Source: Desulfobacterales bacterium
GTDB taxonomy: Bacteria > Desulfobacterota > Desulfobacteria > Desulfobacterales > Desulfosalsimonadaceae
Reading direction: 5' to 3'
DNA: 5,634 bases
Assembly (NCBI GenBank): GCA_018224315.1
Contig: JAGTVF010000352.1
Location: 1-5,634 of the forward strand
A model generated the notes under the pieces. The model saw nothing but the letters and a program-made list of their open reading frames with translations, made no database searches and was not told the DNA's origin. Of this stretch, positions 1 to 5,634 are shown piece by piece; position 1 is the stretch's first letter; each line of letters starts with the position of its first letter. The position numbers and the translations under genes are program-made.

Positions 1-1242
1 TCCCGGGTGGTGCTATACCCCATTGCTGACGCCCTTCATTTGGTTCACGGCCCGGCCGGGTGCGCGGCCTATACCTGGGATATCCGGGGCGCGCTTTCCT
101 CGGGCCCGGAGCTGCATCGGATGAGCTTTACCACAGATCTGCGGGAAAAGGACGTGATCTTTGGCGGGGAAAAAAAGCTGGCCGCGGTGCTCGATGAACT
201 CATCGACGCCTACCGGCCCAAAGCCGCCTTTGTCTATGCCACCTGCATTGTGGGGCTGATCGGCGATGATGTGGAGGCCGTGTGCCGCAAAACAGAGAAA
301 CAAAAACAGATCCCGGTGCGCCCGGTGCATTCCGAAGGTTTTAAGGGCACCAAGAAAGACGGCTACAAGGCGGCCTGCGATGCCATGTTTTCCTTAATGG
401 ATGCAGTGCCCGCTGCCCCGGGCCCCGGCGAAAGTCCCTTTCGGATCAACATCCTCGGTGAATTCAACATTGGCGGCGAGGCCTGGATCATCCGGGAATA
501 CTACCGGAAGATGGGCGTGGACGTGGTCTCGGTGATGACCGGAGACAGCCGGGTGGCCGACATCCGGCAGGCACCGGGGGCGGCATTGAACGTGGTGCAG
601 TGCTCCGGGTCCATGATCCACCTGGCCCGGAAAATGGAAGAGACCTATCAAATCCCCTTTATCCGCGTGTCTTACTTCGGCCTGGAGGACACGGCCCGGG
701 CCCTGTATGACGTGGCCGCCCATTTCAGCGACCCGGAGGTCACGGAAAACACCCGCAGCCTGGTGGCCGGCGAGATCCGGGCGGTCTCTTCTGAGCTGGA
801 GGCGGCCAAAAAGGCGCTTTCGGGCAGAAAAGCGGCCATTTACGTGGGCGGGGCGTTTAAGGCTTTTTCCCTGATCAAGGCCTTAAAAACCCTGGGCATG
901 GAGGTGGTGCTGGCCGGATCACAAACCGGCACCGACGAGGACTACCAGGTGCTGCGCGACATGTGTGCGCCGGGCACCGTGATTTTAGATGATGCCAATC
1001 CCCTGGAGCTTTCCCGCTACAGCCTGGAAAAGGAGGCCGACATCATGATCGGCGGCATCAAGGAGCGGCCCATTGCCTATAAACTGGGTATCGGTTTTTG
1101 CGATCACAACCACGAGCGCAAAATCCCCCTGGCCGGTTTCGAAGGCATGGCCCATTTCGCCCGGGAGGTGAAAAACACGGTCACCAGCCCGGTATGGCGG
1201 TTTGCCCCCAGATTTGAAAAACACGCCCGGAGGAACCCATGA
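1..1242 (+). CDS. nifE: Nitrogenase FeMo-cofactor scaffold protein NifE (5' partial)
   Basis: NifE is the alpha-type subunit of the NifE2N2 scaffold on which NifB-co matures to FeMo-cofactor in the cytoplasm. The frame is open from base 1, starting Ser-Arg-Val-Val-Leu-Tyr-Pro, which is interior NifE sequence. About 45-55 N-terminal residues, including the first cluster cysteine, therefore lie upstream. The GTG at base 7 is not a start. Counting that Val as residue 1: HGPAGC (C19) and YATC (C80) match NifE C62 and C124 of Azotobacter, which bind the subunit-interface [4Fe-4S] cluster. The block WDIRGALSSGPELHRMSFTT is typical of NifE. C199 in NVVQCSGSM matches the NifD cofactor ligand Cys275. 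Near the C-terminus PLAGFEGMAHFA aligns with NifD PYHGFDGFAIFA, with Ala where NifD has the cofactor ligand His442, as expected for a scaffold and not a catalytic subunit. The stop overlaps the nifN start (ATGA). A VnfE-type paralogue is less likely given the neighbours. Confidence 0.96.
   Translation, partial: SRVVLYPIADALHLVHGPAGCAAYTWDIRGALSSGPELHRMSFTTDLREKDVIFGGEKKLAAVLDELIDAYRPKAAFVYATCIVGLIGDDVEAVCRKTEKQKQIPVRPVHSEGFKGTKKDGYKAACDAMFSLMDAVPAAPGPGESPFRINILGEFNIGGEAWIIREYYRKMGVDVVSVMTGDSRVADIRQAPGAALNVVQCSGSMIHLARKMEETYQIPFIRVSYFGLEDTARALYDVAAHFSDPEVTENTRSLVAGEIRAVSSELEAAKKALSGRKAAIYVGGAFKAFSLIKALKTLGMEVVLAGSQTGTDEDYQVLRDMCAPGTVILDDANPLELSRYSLEKEADIMIGGIKERPIAYKLGIGFCDHNHERKIPLAGFEGMAHFAREVKNTVTSPVWRFAPRFEKHARRNP
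1229..1234 (+). promoter_or_regulatory. Ribosome binding site of nifN
   Basis: GGAGGA lies four bases before the ATG at 1239, inside the last codons of nifE. It decides the nifN start: the next in-frame ATG (1290) has only a weak purine stretch before it. With the ATGA stop/start overlap it suggests that ribosomes finishing nifE re-initiate on nifN, which would keep the two scaffold subunits in balance. Confidence 0.75.
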
Positions 1243-2699
1243 GCGAATCCATAAACAAGACCACTGCCCGAAACAGCGGTGAAACAAGAATGAAAAATGC
1301 CCTGACCGCCAACACGGAAGCCACCCAAAACGCCTGCAAACTGTGCACGCCCCTGGGCGCGGCCCTGGCATTTAAGGGCATCCGGGGTGCGGTGCCCCTT
1401 TTGCACGGCTCCCAGGGATGTTCCACCTATATCCGCCGCTACCTGATCAGTCATTTTCGGGAGCCGGTGGATATCGCCTGCTCCAATTTTTCCGAGCAGA
1501 CCGCGGTGTTTGGCGGCGCGGCCAATTTGGAGCAGGCCGTGGAAAACATCTGCAGCCAGTATGAACCCGAAATGATCGGGGTGGCCACCACCTGCCTGTC
1601 AGAGACCATCGGAGATGACGTGCCGCGGTTTCTGGCCGGCTGCCGCCGACGGTTTCCGGACCTGCCCCCGCTGGTGCATGTTTCGTCTCCCAGCTACCGG
1701 GGTACCCACGTGGAAGGTTTTCATGACGCGCTGCGGGCGGTGGTGCAGCATTTCTGCGAAAAACAGCCCCATGGGGACCCGGACACGGCCGGAACCGATT
1801 CGCCCCGGGCCGGCCAAAGCCAGGGACCGGTTTGCTGTAACCTGATGCCCGGCATGGTCTCTCCGGCAGACATCCGGCATTTAAAGCAGATCTTTGTTGA
1901 TGCCGGCATCCGGGCCGCGGTCCTGCCCGATTACTCAGAGATTTTGGACGGGCCCATGTGGTCCCGATACCATAAGATCCCGGAAGGGGGCATATCCACA
2001 GACAACATCGCCGTCATGGGCCGGGCTTCGGCCAGCATTGAGTTCGGCCGCACCCTGGCCCACCGCAAAAGCGCGGCCAAGGATCTGGAGGCGGCCTGCG
2101 GGGTTTTGTGCCGCTCCCTTGGACTTCCCGTGGGCATCAGCGAAACCGACCGGTTTTTTGAGGCCATAGAAGCGCTCACCGGCCGGCGGATGCCGGAGAA
2201 ATACGAAAAACAGCGGGGCCGGCTCATTGACGCCTATGCCGACGGCCACAAGTACGTATCCGGCATGCGCGCGGTGATCTACGGCGAACCCGACCTTGTG
2301 TGCGGCCTGGCCGCCTTTGCCGCCGAAATCGGCATGATCCCGGTGCTGTGCGCATCCGGGACCCAAACCGGCGCAATGCAGGCGGCCCTGGCCGAAATTG
2401 TCGAGTCCTCGGTTTTTGAAAAAATCCGGATTATGGAGGGTGCCGATTTCGTAAACATCGAGCAGGAGGCCGGAAAGCTTGCCCCGCAGATTTTTCTGGG
2501 CAGCAGCAAAGGGTATTGGATTTCCAGAAAGCTCGGGGTCCCACTGATCCGTGCGGGTTTTCCGGTCCATGACCGGTTCGGCGCACCCCGGCTGCTGCAT
2601 CTGGGCTACCGGGGTGCGGCGCAGATGTTTGACCAAATCGTAAATACCGTGCTCTGCGCCCGGCAGACGGAGTCGGACGTGGGCTATGCTTATATGTAG
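1239..2699 (+). CDS. nifN: Nitrogenase FeMo-cofactor scaffold protein NifN
   Basis: NifN is the beta-type partner of NifE in the cofactor-assembly scaffold and is homologous to NifK. The 486 residues are full length for the family, ending in the characteristic GYAYM. The first ~30 residues are low-complexity and poorly conserved; Met18 is an alternative start but lacks a good ribosome binding site. Conserved blocks follow: NACKLCTPLGA (C33, C36), HGSQGC (C61), YLISHFREP, FGG near residue 91, and TTCLSETIGDD (C119). C61 corresponds to Azotobacter NifN C44, which binds the interface [4Fe-4S] cluster. By alignment from memory with NifK (NPAKACQPLGA, HGSQGC, TTCMAEVIGDD), C36, C61 and C119 match the three P-cluster ligands of NifK, two of which Azotobacter NifN lacks. 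The NLMPGMVSPADIRHLK block and the C-terminal GAPRLLHLGYRG region are typical of NifN. A hydrophilic linker (about residues 172-194) separates the first domain from the rest. The gene overlaps nifE by 4 bp and is followed by nifB after 81 bp. Confidence 0.96.
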   Translation: MSESINKTTARNSGETRMKNALTANTEATQNACKLCTPLGAALAFKGIRGAVPLLHGSQGCSTYIRRYLISHFREPVDIACSNFSEQTAVFGGAANLEQAVENICSQYEPEMIGVATTCLSETIGDDVPRFLAGCRRRFPDLPPLVHVSSPSYRGTHVEGFHDALRAVVQHFCEKQPHGDPDTAGTDSPRAGQSQGPVCCNLMPGMVSPADIRHLKQIFVDAGIRAAVLPDYSEILDGPMWSRYHKIPEGGISTDNIAVMGRASASIEFGRTLAHRKSAAKDLEAACGVLCRSLGLPVGISETDRFFEAIEALTGRRMPEKYEKQRGRLIDAYADGHKYVSGMRAVIYGEPDLVCGLAAFAAEIGMIPVLCASGTQTGAMQAALAEIVESSVFEKIRIMEGADFVNIEQEAGKLAPQIFLGSSKGYWISRKLGVPLIRAGFPVHDRFGAPRLLHLGYRGAAQMFDQIVNTVLCARQTESDVGYAYM

Positions 2700-2718
2700 T
2701 GCCTGAACGAAAACCGTC

Positions 2719-2741
2719 TTTTTGCCGCTGCCGTGCAAAAA
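2719..2741 (+). repeat. Short inverted repeat between nifN and nifB
   Basis: TTTTTGC (2719-2725) and GCAAAAA (2735-2741) are perfect inverse complements separated by 9 bases, so the nifN-nifB spacer can form a 7-bp stem. It is not a normal intrinsic terminator: the T run is on the 5' arm and the A run on the 3' arm, and no U tract follows on either strand. It may be an mRNA processing or stability element, or chance in an A/T-rich spacer. Confidence 0.4.
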
Positions 2742-2780
2742 CCTTGATACCGCAAACAGGAAAAAGCAAAGGAAGTTCTC

Positions 2781-4043
2781 ATGGATATTCGTCATCATCC
2801 CTGTTTCAATGAACACGCCCACCGGGTCTTCGGCCGGGTGCACCTGCCGGTGGCCCCCAGGTGCAACATCCAGTGCCGGTACTGCAACCGGCAGTTTGAC
2901 TGCGTAAACGAAAGCCGGCCCGGGGTGACCAGTTCGGTGCTCTCCCCCCGCCAGGCCCTGGCCTACCTGGATGCGGTCATGGCGGCCAAAGACAACATCG
3001 CGGTGGCCGGCATCGCCGGTCCGGGCGATCCCATGGCCAACCCGGAGCAGACCATAGAAACCCTGTCGCTGATCCGGGAAAAATACCCGGACCTGCTTTT
3101 GTGCCTGGCCACAAACGGGCTGAACCTGGAGCCCTATGCCGACCGGTTGGCCGACATCGGGGTCAGCCACGTCACTGTCACGGTCAATGCGGTGGACCCG
3201 GCCGTGGGGGAAAAGCTTTATTCCTGGGTCCGCTTCAACAGGCGGGTCCACGGCCCGGCTGCGGGGGCGAGGATCCTCATGGAGCGCCAGCAGGCCGCTA
3301 TCTGCGCGCTGAAGGCCAGGCCGGGCATCACAGTCAAGGTCAATTTTATCGTGATCCCGGGAATCAACGATTTCCACGCCGAGGAAACCGCCCGGGAGAT
3401 GGCCGGATACGGCGTGGATCTGTTTAACTGCATGGCCTACCGGCCGGCGCCGGGCTCAGCCCTGGCCCATCTGCACGAGCCGGATGCCGTGGCGGTCGGC
3501 AAGATCCGAAAGGCGGCGGAAAAGTATCTGCCCCAGATGCGCCATTGTACCCGGTGCCGGGCTGATGCGGTGGGCCTTTTGGGCCAGGGCCCGGATGCCG
3601 CCCTGATGGAGACCATGAAATCGTGTGCCGCCATGGATAAAGACAGCAGTCGCCCGCCTTCGGCCGGCCGGTCCCATGTGGCCGTGGCCAGCATGGAGGG
3701 CCTGCTGGTCAACCAGCACCTGGGAGAGGCCGGTCGACTGCTGATTTACCGGCAGGAAGGCGGGGCGGTGAGCTTAAAGGAGGCCAGAAGCACGCCCGCC
3801 AGGGGCTCCGGGGATCTTCGCTGGGAGCAGATGGCCGGCGTCTTGTCTGACTGCCAAACCCTTCTGGTCTCGGGCATTGGGGACAGACCCAAAGCCGTTC
3901 TGGAAAAATCCGGCATTGACGTGAAAGTCATTGACGGGCTCATCGACGATGCCGTGGCCGGGGTGTTTGCCGGAAAAAGCCTGCGCCACATGACCCGCCG
4001 GGAAATCCCGGAGTGCACCGGCACCGGCATGGGCTGCGGATAA
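2781..4043 (+). CDS. nifB: Nitrogenase cofactor maturase NifB (radical SAM, with NifX-like domain)
   Basis: NifB is a radical SAM enzyme that fuses two [4Fe-4S] clusters, inserting a SAM-derived carbide and a sulfur, to give NifB-co, the core of FeMo-cofactor. The 420 residues begin at an ATG six bases after AAAGGAA. HPCF near the N-terminus (C8) is a conserved NifB feature. The SAM-cluster motif CX3CX2C is C28-C32-C35 (CNIQCRYC), followed by C41 in FDCVNESRPGV. GIAGPGDP (78-84) is the glycine-rich SAM-binding region. VNFIVIPGIND (187-197) and NCMAYRPAPG (216-225) are further conserved blocks. HCTRCRADAVG (C256, C259) supplies C-terminal ligands for an accessory cluster. After a short linker (about 283-297), residues ~299-395 form a NifX/NafY-type cofactor-binding domain (VAVASMEGLLVNQHLGEAG), so this is the two-domain form. 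The tail GTGMGCG is typical. No separate nifX lies in the window, so this domain may serve that carrier role. Confidence 0.97.
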   Translation: MDIRHHPCFNEHAHRVFGRVHLPVAPRCNIQCRYCNRQFDCVNESRPGVTSSVLSPRQALAYLDAVMAAKDNIAVAGIAGPGDPMANPEQTIETLSLIREKYPDLLLCLATNGLNLEPYADRLADIGVSHVTVTVNAVDPAVGEKLYSWVRFNRRVHGPAAGARILMERQQAAICALKARPGITVKVNFIVIPGINDFHAEETAREMAGYGVDLFNCMAYRPAPGSALAHLHEPDAVAVGKIRKAAEKYLPQMRHCTRCRADAVGLLGQGPDAALMETMKSCAAMDKDSSRPPSAGRSHVAVASMEGLLVNQHLGEAGRLLIYRQEGGAVSLKEARSTPARGSGDLRWEQMAGVLSDCQTLLVSGIGDRPKAVLEKSGIDVKVIDGLIDDAVAGVFAGKSLRHMTRREIPECTGTGMGCG

Positions 4044-4070
4044 GCCGGCGGACGGCTGATCGGCGTCGCG

Positions 4071-4082
4071 AAAAAGCTTTTT
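4071..4082. repeat. Perfect 12-bp A/T palindrome after nifB
   Basis: AAAAAGCTTTTT is a perfect palindrome 27 bases after the nifB stop, preceded by a GC-rich stretch (4044-4070) that forms only a weak, interrupted stem (GACG/CGTC at 4051-4067). The palindrome has no loop, so it is a poor RNA hairpin and not a convincing terminator. It could be a protein-binding site or part of a dispersed intergenic repeat. Confidence 0.4.
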
Positions 4083-4099
4083 ACAAGCTCATCAACCCC

Positions 4100-4127
4100 G
4101 AACCTTGAACCTTGAACCTTGAACCCT
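4100..4127 (+). repeat. Tandem heptamer repeat, four copies
   Basis: GAACCTT occurs three times in a row (4100-4106, 4107-4113, 4114-4120), then one variant copy GAACCCT (4121-4127), and GAA begins a fifth. The array ends right at the ferredoxin ribosome binding site. It contains an in-frame TTG at 4119 that could be mistaken for a start. As inference, such arrays can change copy number by slippage, which here would alter the leader but not the protein. Confidence 0.85.
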
Positions 4128-4128
4128 G

Positions 4129-4134
4129 AAAGGA
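4129..4134 (+). promoter_or_regulatory. Ribosome binding site of the ferredoxin gene
   Basis: AAAGGA lies five bases before the ATG at 4140. It favours that ATG over the in-frame TTG at 4119, which sits inside the heptamer repeat and would add seven residues with no family support. Confidence 0.6.
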
Positions 4135-4139
4135 TTGTC

Positions 4140-4448
4140 ATGGAAACACCCAAACACCATATTTTCGTATGCGCCAGCTTCCGCACCGACGGGGAGGCAA
4201 AAGGGATGTGTGCCAAAAAGGGATCTTCGGCATTTCTGCCCTATATTGAAAACGAGATCCTCGACCGGGGCATCGATGCACAGATCACAGCCGCCGGCTG
4301 CATGAAGATGTGTGATAACGGCCCGGTCATGGTCATTTATCCGGAAAACGTCTGGTACGGCGGTGTGGAAACCGAGGATGCGGTGGATGAAATCATGGAT
4401 GCGCTTGAAGACGGAAATACCGCGGATGCATACCGCCTCAACCCCTGA
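4140..4448 (+). CDS. Thioredoxin-like [2Fe-2S] ferredoxin
   Basis: A 102-residue cytoplasmic protein of the thioredoxin-fold [2Fe-2S] ferredoxin family (the Shethna protein I / clostridial [2Fe-2S] ferredoxin / NuoE-like group). Four cysteines, C11, C24, C54 and C58, give C-X12-C-X29-C-X3-C, the spacing expected for the family's cluster ligands. The surroundings also fit: HIFVCASFR at the first strand, AAGCMKMCDNGP at the last two ligands, then VMVIYPENVWYG, which is highly typical. The C-terminus is acidic (EDAVDEIMDALEDG). There is no signal peptide or membrane segment. It follows nifB after a 96-bp repeat-bearing spacer and is 18 bp before the GNAT gene. The context points to electron delivery for cofactor synthesis (for example to NifB) or nitrogenase; that partner is inferred and not visible in the sequence. 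Confidence 0.92.
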   Translation: METPKHHIFVCASFRTDGEAKGMCAKKGSSAFLPYIENEILDRGIDAQITAAGCMKMCDNGPVMVIYPENVWYGGVETEDAVDEIMDALEDGNTADAYRLNP

Positions 4449-4466
4449 ACCGGAAAGGTTTTTTCA

Positions 4467-4937
4467 ATGCCCGCTGACCCTGTTTTGATCCGCAACGCCG
4501 ACGCCGGAGACATCGAGGCCATGCTGGGGCTTTTGCGCCTGCTGTTTGAAATCGAGGCGGATTTCGAGTTCGACGAAGCCCGCCAGCGGCGAGGGCTTTT
4601 TATGATGACCGACGGCTGCCTGAAGCACAAGGTGATCAAGGTGGCTGAATCCAAAGGCAGAATCGTGGCTATGGCCTCGGCTCAGACCCTGATTTCCACG
4701 GCTGAAGGGGCCATGACCGCACTGGTGGAGGATGTGGTGGTCCTGCCCGGCTGCCGGCAGCAGGGCGTAGGCCGGCGCCTGGTGCAAAGCCTGTGTGAAT
4801 GGGCCGCCATGCGGGGTGCGGTCCGGCTGCAGGTGCTGGCGGATGTGCAAAACCGCCCGGCACTGGAATTTTACCAGCACACGGGATGGCGCAAAACACA
4901 GCTCATGTGCCTCAGAAAAAGGAACGATTCATCATGA
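4467..4937 (+). CDS. GNAT-family N-acetyltransferase of the nif operon
   Basis: A 156-residue single-domain GNAT protein. The start is supported by GGAAAGG eight bases before the ATG. The N-terminal VLIRNADAGDIEAML (6-20) is the usual first strand and helix of GNAT proteins. Motif A is LVEDVVVLPGCRQQGVGRRLV (86-106 region), with the acetyl-CoA pyrophosphate-binding signature R97-Q-Q-G-V-G102 matching Q/R-x-x-G-x-G/A. Motif B is ALEFYQHTGW (132-141). The segment between residues 27 and 55 is charged (FEIEADFEFDEARQRR) and probably helps define the acceptor site. The substrate cannot be read from the sequence. It might acetylate a protein of the nitrogenase pathway, a small molecule, or something unrelated. 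Its stop overlaps the nifV start (ATGA), so it is probably co-translated with nifV. No frameshift or missing core motif is seen. Confidence 0.9.
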   Translation: MPADPVLIRNADAGDIEAMLGLLRLLFEIEADFEFDEARQRRGLFMMTDGCLKHKVIKVAESKGRIVAMASAQTLISTAEGAMTALVEDVVVLPGCRQQGVGRRLVQSLCEWAAMRGAVRLQVLADVQNRPALEFYQHTGWRKTQLMCLRKRNDSS

Positions 4938-5634
4938 GAACCATTGAAATCGTGGACACCACCCTGCGCGACGGGCTTCAGGCCCCGGGCATTGATTTTT
5001 CCCGGCAGCAGAAAATTCAAACCGCCCGGATGCTGGACCGGCTCGGTATCGACGAGATTGAGGCCGGCATCCCGGCCATGGGAGAATCCGCCTGCCGGGA
5101 TATCCGGGCAATTATCGGTCTGGGCCTGGATGCGCGGATCAGCGTGTGGTGCCGGGCCCGGGAAGATGATCTGGAGGCCGCCGTCGGGTGCAGCGCAGAA
5201 GATGTGCACATCAGCTTTCCGGTTTCCGATATTCTGCTGGCTGCGTTTGAAAAGGATGAAAACTGGTTGTTTCAAACCCTGGATAAAATTCTCCCGTATG
5301 CCTGCAGGCGGTTTTCCCGGGTGTCTGTGGGCGCCCAGGACGCCACGCGTACTGATGAAAAACGCCTTGCGGCCTTTGCCAGCTCCGCTGCCAAGGCCGG
5401 CGCATTGCGGCTGCGGCTGGCAGATACCGTTGGCATCAGCCGGCCCCTTGAGGTTCAACGCCTAATCCATATGCTCAGGGACTTGAAACCGGGCTTTTCC
5501 CTTGAATTTCATGCCCACAATGATCTGGGCATGGCCACGGCCAATGCGGTCACCGCGGCTCAAGCCGGTGCGGATGCGGTCAGCGTCACCGTAAACGGCC
5601 GGGGCGAGCGCGCCGGAAACGCACCCCTGGAGGA
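4934..5634 (+). CDS. nifV: Homocitrate synthase NifV (3' partial)
   Basis: NifV condenses 2-oxoglutarate with acetyl-CoA to R-homocitrate, the organic ligand of FeMo-cofactor. The reading frame starts at the ATG overlapping the GNAT stop, with AAAAAGGA ten bases upstream, and stays open to the window end (233 codons plus two bases). Family members are about 370-400 residues, so roughly 140-165 are missing. The visible part is the DRE-TIM barrel. DTTLRDGLQAPGI (8-20) carries catalytic R12 and metal ligand D13. IDEIEAGIPAMGE (39-51), VGAQDATRTD (132-141) and LADTVGI (162-168) are further barrel-strand blocks. HAHNDLGMATAN (193-204) holds metal ligands H193 and H195, and NGRGERAGNAPLE (221-233) is the second family signature. 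Position 15 is Leu where most relatives have Glu (RDGEQ). Related enzymes (isopropylmalate, citramalate or Re-citrate synthase) share these motifs. The NifV call rests on the nif context and overall resemblance. Confidence 0.92.
   Translation, partial: MRTIEIVDTTLRDGLQAPGIDFSRQQKIQTARMLDRLGIDEIEAGIPAMGESACRDIRAIIGLGLDARISVWCRAREDDLEAAVGCSAEDVHISFPVSDILLAAFEKDENWLFQTLDKILPYACRRFSRVSVGAQDATRTDEKRLAAFASSAAKAGALRLRLADTVGISRPLEVQRLIHMLRDLKPGFSLEFHAHNDLGMATANAVTAAQAGADAVSVTVNGRGERAGNAPLE

Noticed and set aside
7..9. GTG at base 7 as the nifE start
   Set aside because: The sequence from base 1 is already interior NifE, and the first cluster-binding cysteine lies further upstream, so the gene is truncated by the window edge.
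2700..2780. Sigma-54 promoter for nifB
   Set aside because: No GG/GC pair with the required spacing and context was seen. nifB is more likely read through from nifEN.
2722..2907. Small plus-strand open frame overlapping the nifB start
   Set aside because: It runs out of frame into the conserved nifB coding region, lacks a ribosome binding site and resembles nothing known.
1935..3377. 480-codon open frame on the minus strand across nifN and nifB
   Set aside because: It lies antisense to two strongly recognised genes, resembles no family I know, and reflects the lack of stop codons in GC-rich antisense frames.
4119..4121. TTG start giving a 109-residue ferredoxin
   Set aside because: It lies inside the tandem repeat. 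The ATG at 4140 has a proper ribosome binding site and gives the normal family N-terminus.
4044..4139. Intrinsic terminator or sigma-54 promoter between nifB and the ferredoxin gene
   Set aside because: No GC-rich stem followed by a T run and no TGGCAC-N5-TTGC type element could be found. The palindrome has no loop.
4871..5465. Long open frames on both strands over nifV (minus 4871-5458, plus 4944-5465)
   Set aside because: The nifV frame starting at 4934 contains all the expected DRE-TIM motifs. The other frames have no recognisable motif and are shadows.

Overview
The window is an interior slice of a molybdenum-nitrogenase (nif) gene cluster, all on the + strand and almost entirely coding. 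Order: nifE (5' end cut off by the window edge), nifN, nifB, a thioredoxin-fold [2Fe-2S] ferredoxin, a GNAT-family acetyltransferase, and nifV (3' end cut off). The base composition is GC-rich. NifN is of the type seen in anaerobes (CKLCTPLGA near the N-terminus), and NifB is compact with a C-terminal NifX-like domain. These features, with the ferredoxin/GNAT/nifV tail, suggest a strictly anaerobic, sulfate-reducer-like bacterium (Desulfobacterota, perhaps Desulfobacterales). That assignment is inferred from family resemblance only; there is no rRNA or other taxonomic marker here.

Layout. 1-1242: nifE. 1239-2699: nifN, overlapping nifE by an ATGA and so probably translationally coupled to it. 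2700-2780: an 81-bp gap with a small hairpin-capable inverted repeat and the nifB ribosome binding site. 2781-4043: nifB. 4044-4139: a 96-bp gap, the least gene-like part of the window, with an A/T palindrome and four copies of a 7-bp tandem repeat running up to the ferredoxin start. 4140-4448: ferredoxin. 4467-4937: GNAT protein. 4934-5634: nifV, overlapping the GNAT stop by an ATGA. No RNA gene, CRISPR array, insertion sequence, sigma-54 promoter or convincing terminator was seen. No stretch longer than 100 bases lacks a gene.

How the genes work together. NifB (radical SAM) makes the carbide-containing Fe-S precursor (NifB-co). NifE and NifN form the scaffold on which the precursor matures. 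NifV makes R-homocitrate, the organic ligand of the finished FeMo-cofactor. The ferredoxin is a plausible electron carrier for this assembly or for nitrogenase. The GNAT protein has no established role that can be read from the sequence, but its ATGA overlap with nifV ties it to the operon.

Nothing here is a clearly new system. The most interesting points are that NifN keeps all three cysteines equivalent to the NifK P-cluster ligands, that an acetyltransferase is coupled to nifV, that NifV carries Leu in its RDGxQ motif, and the repeat structure in front of the ferredoxin.
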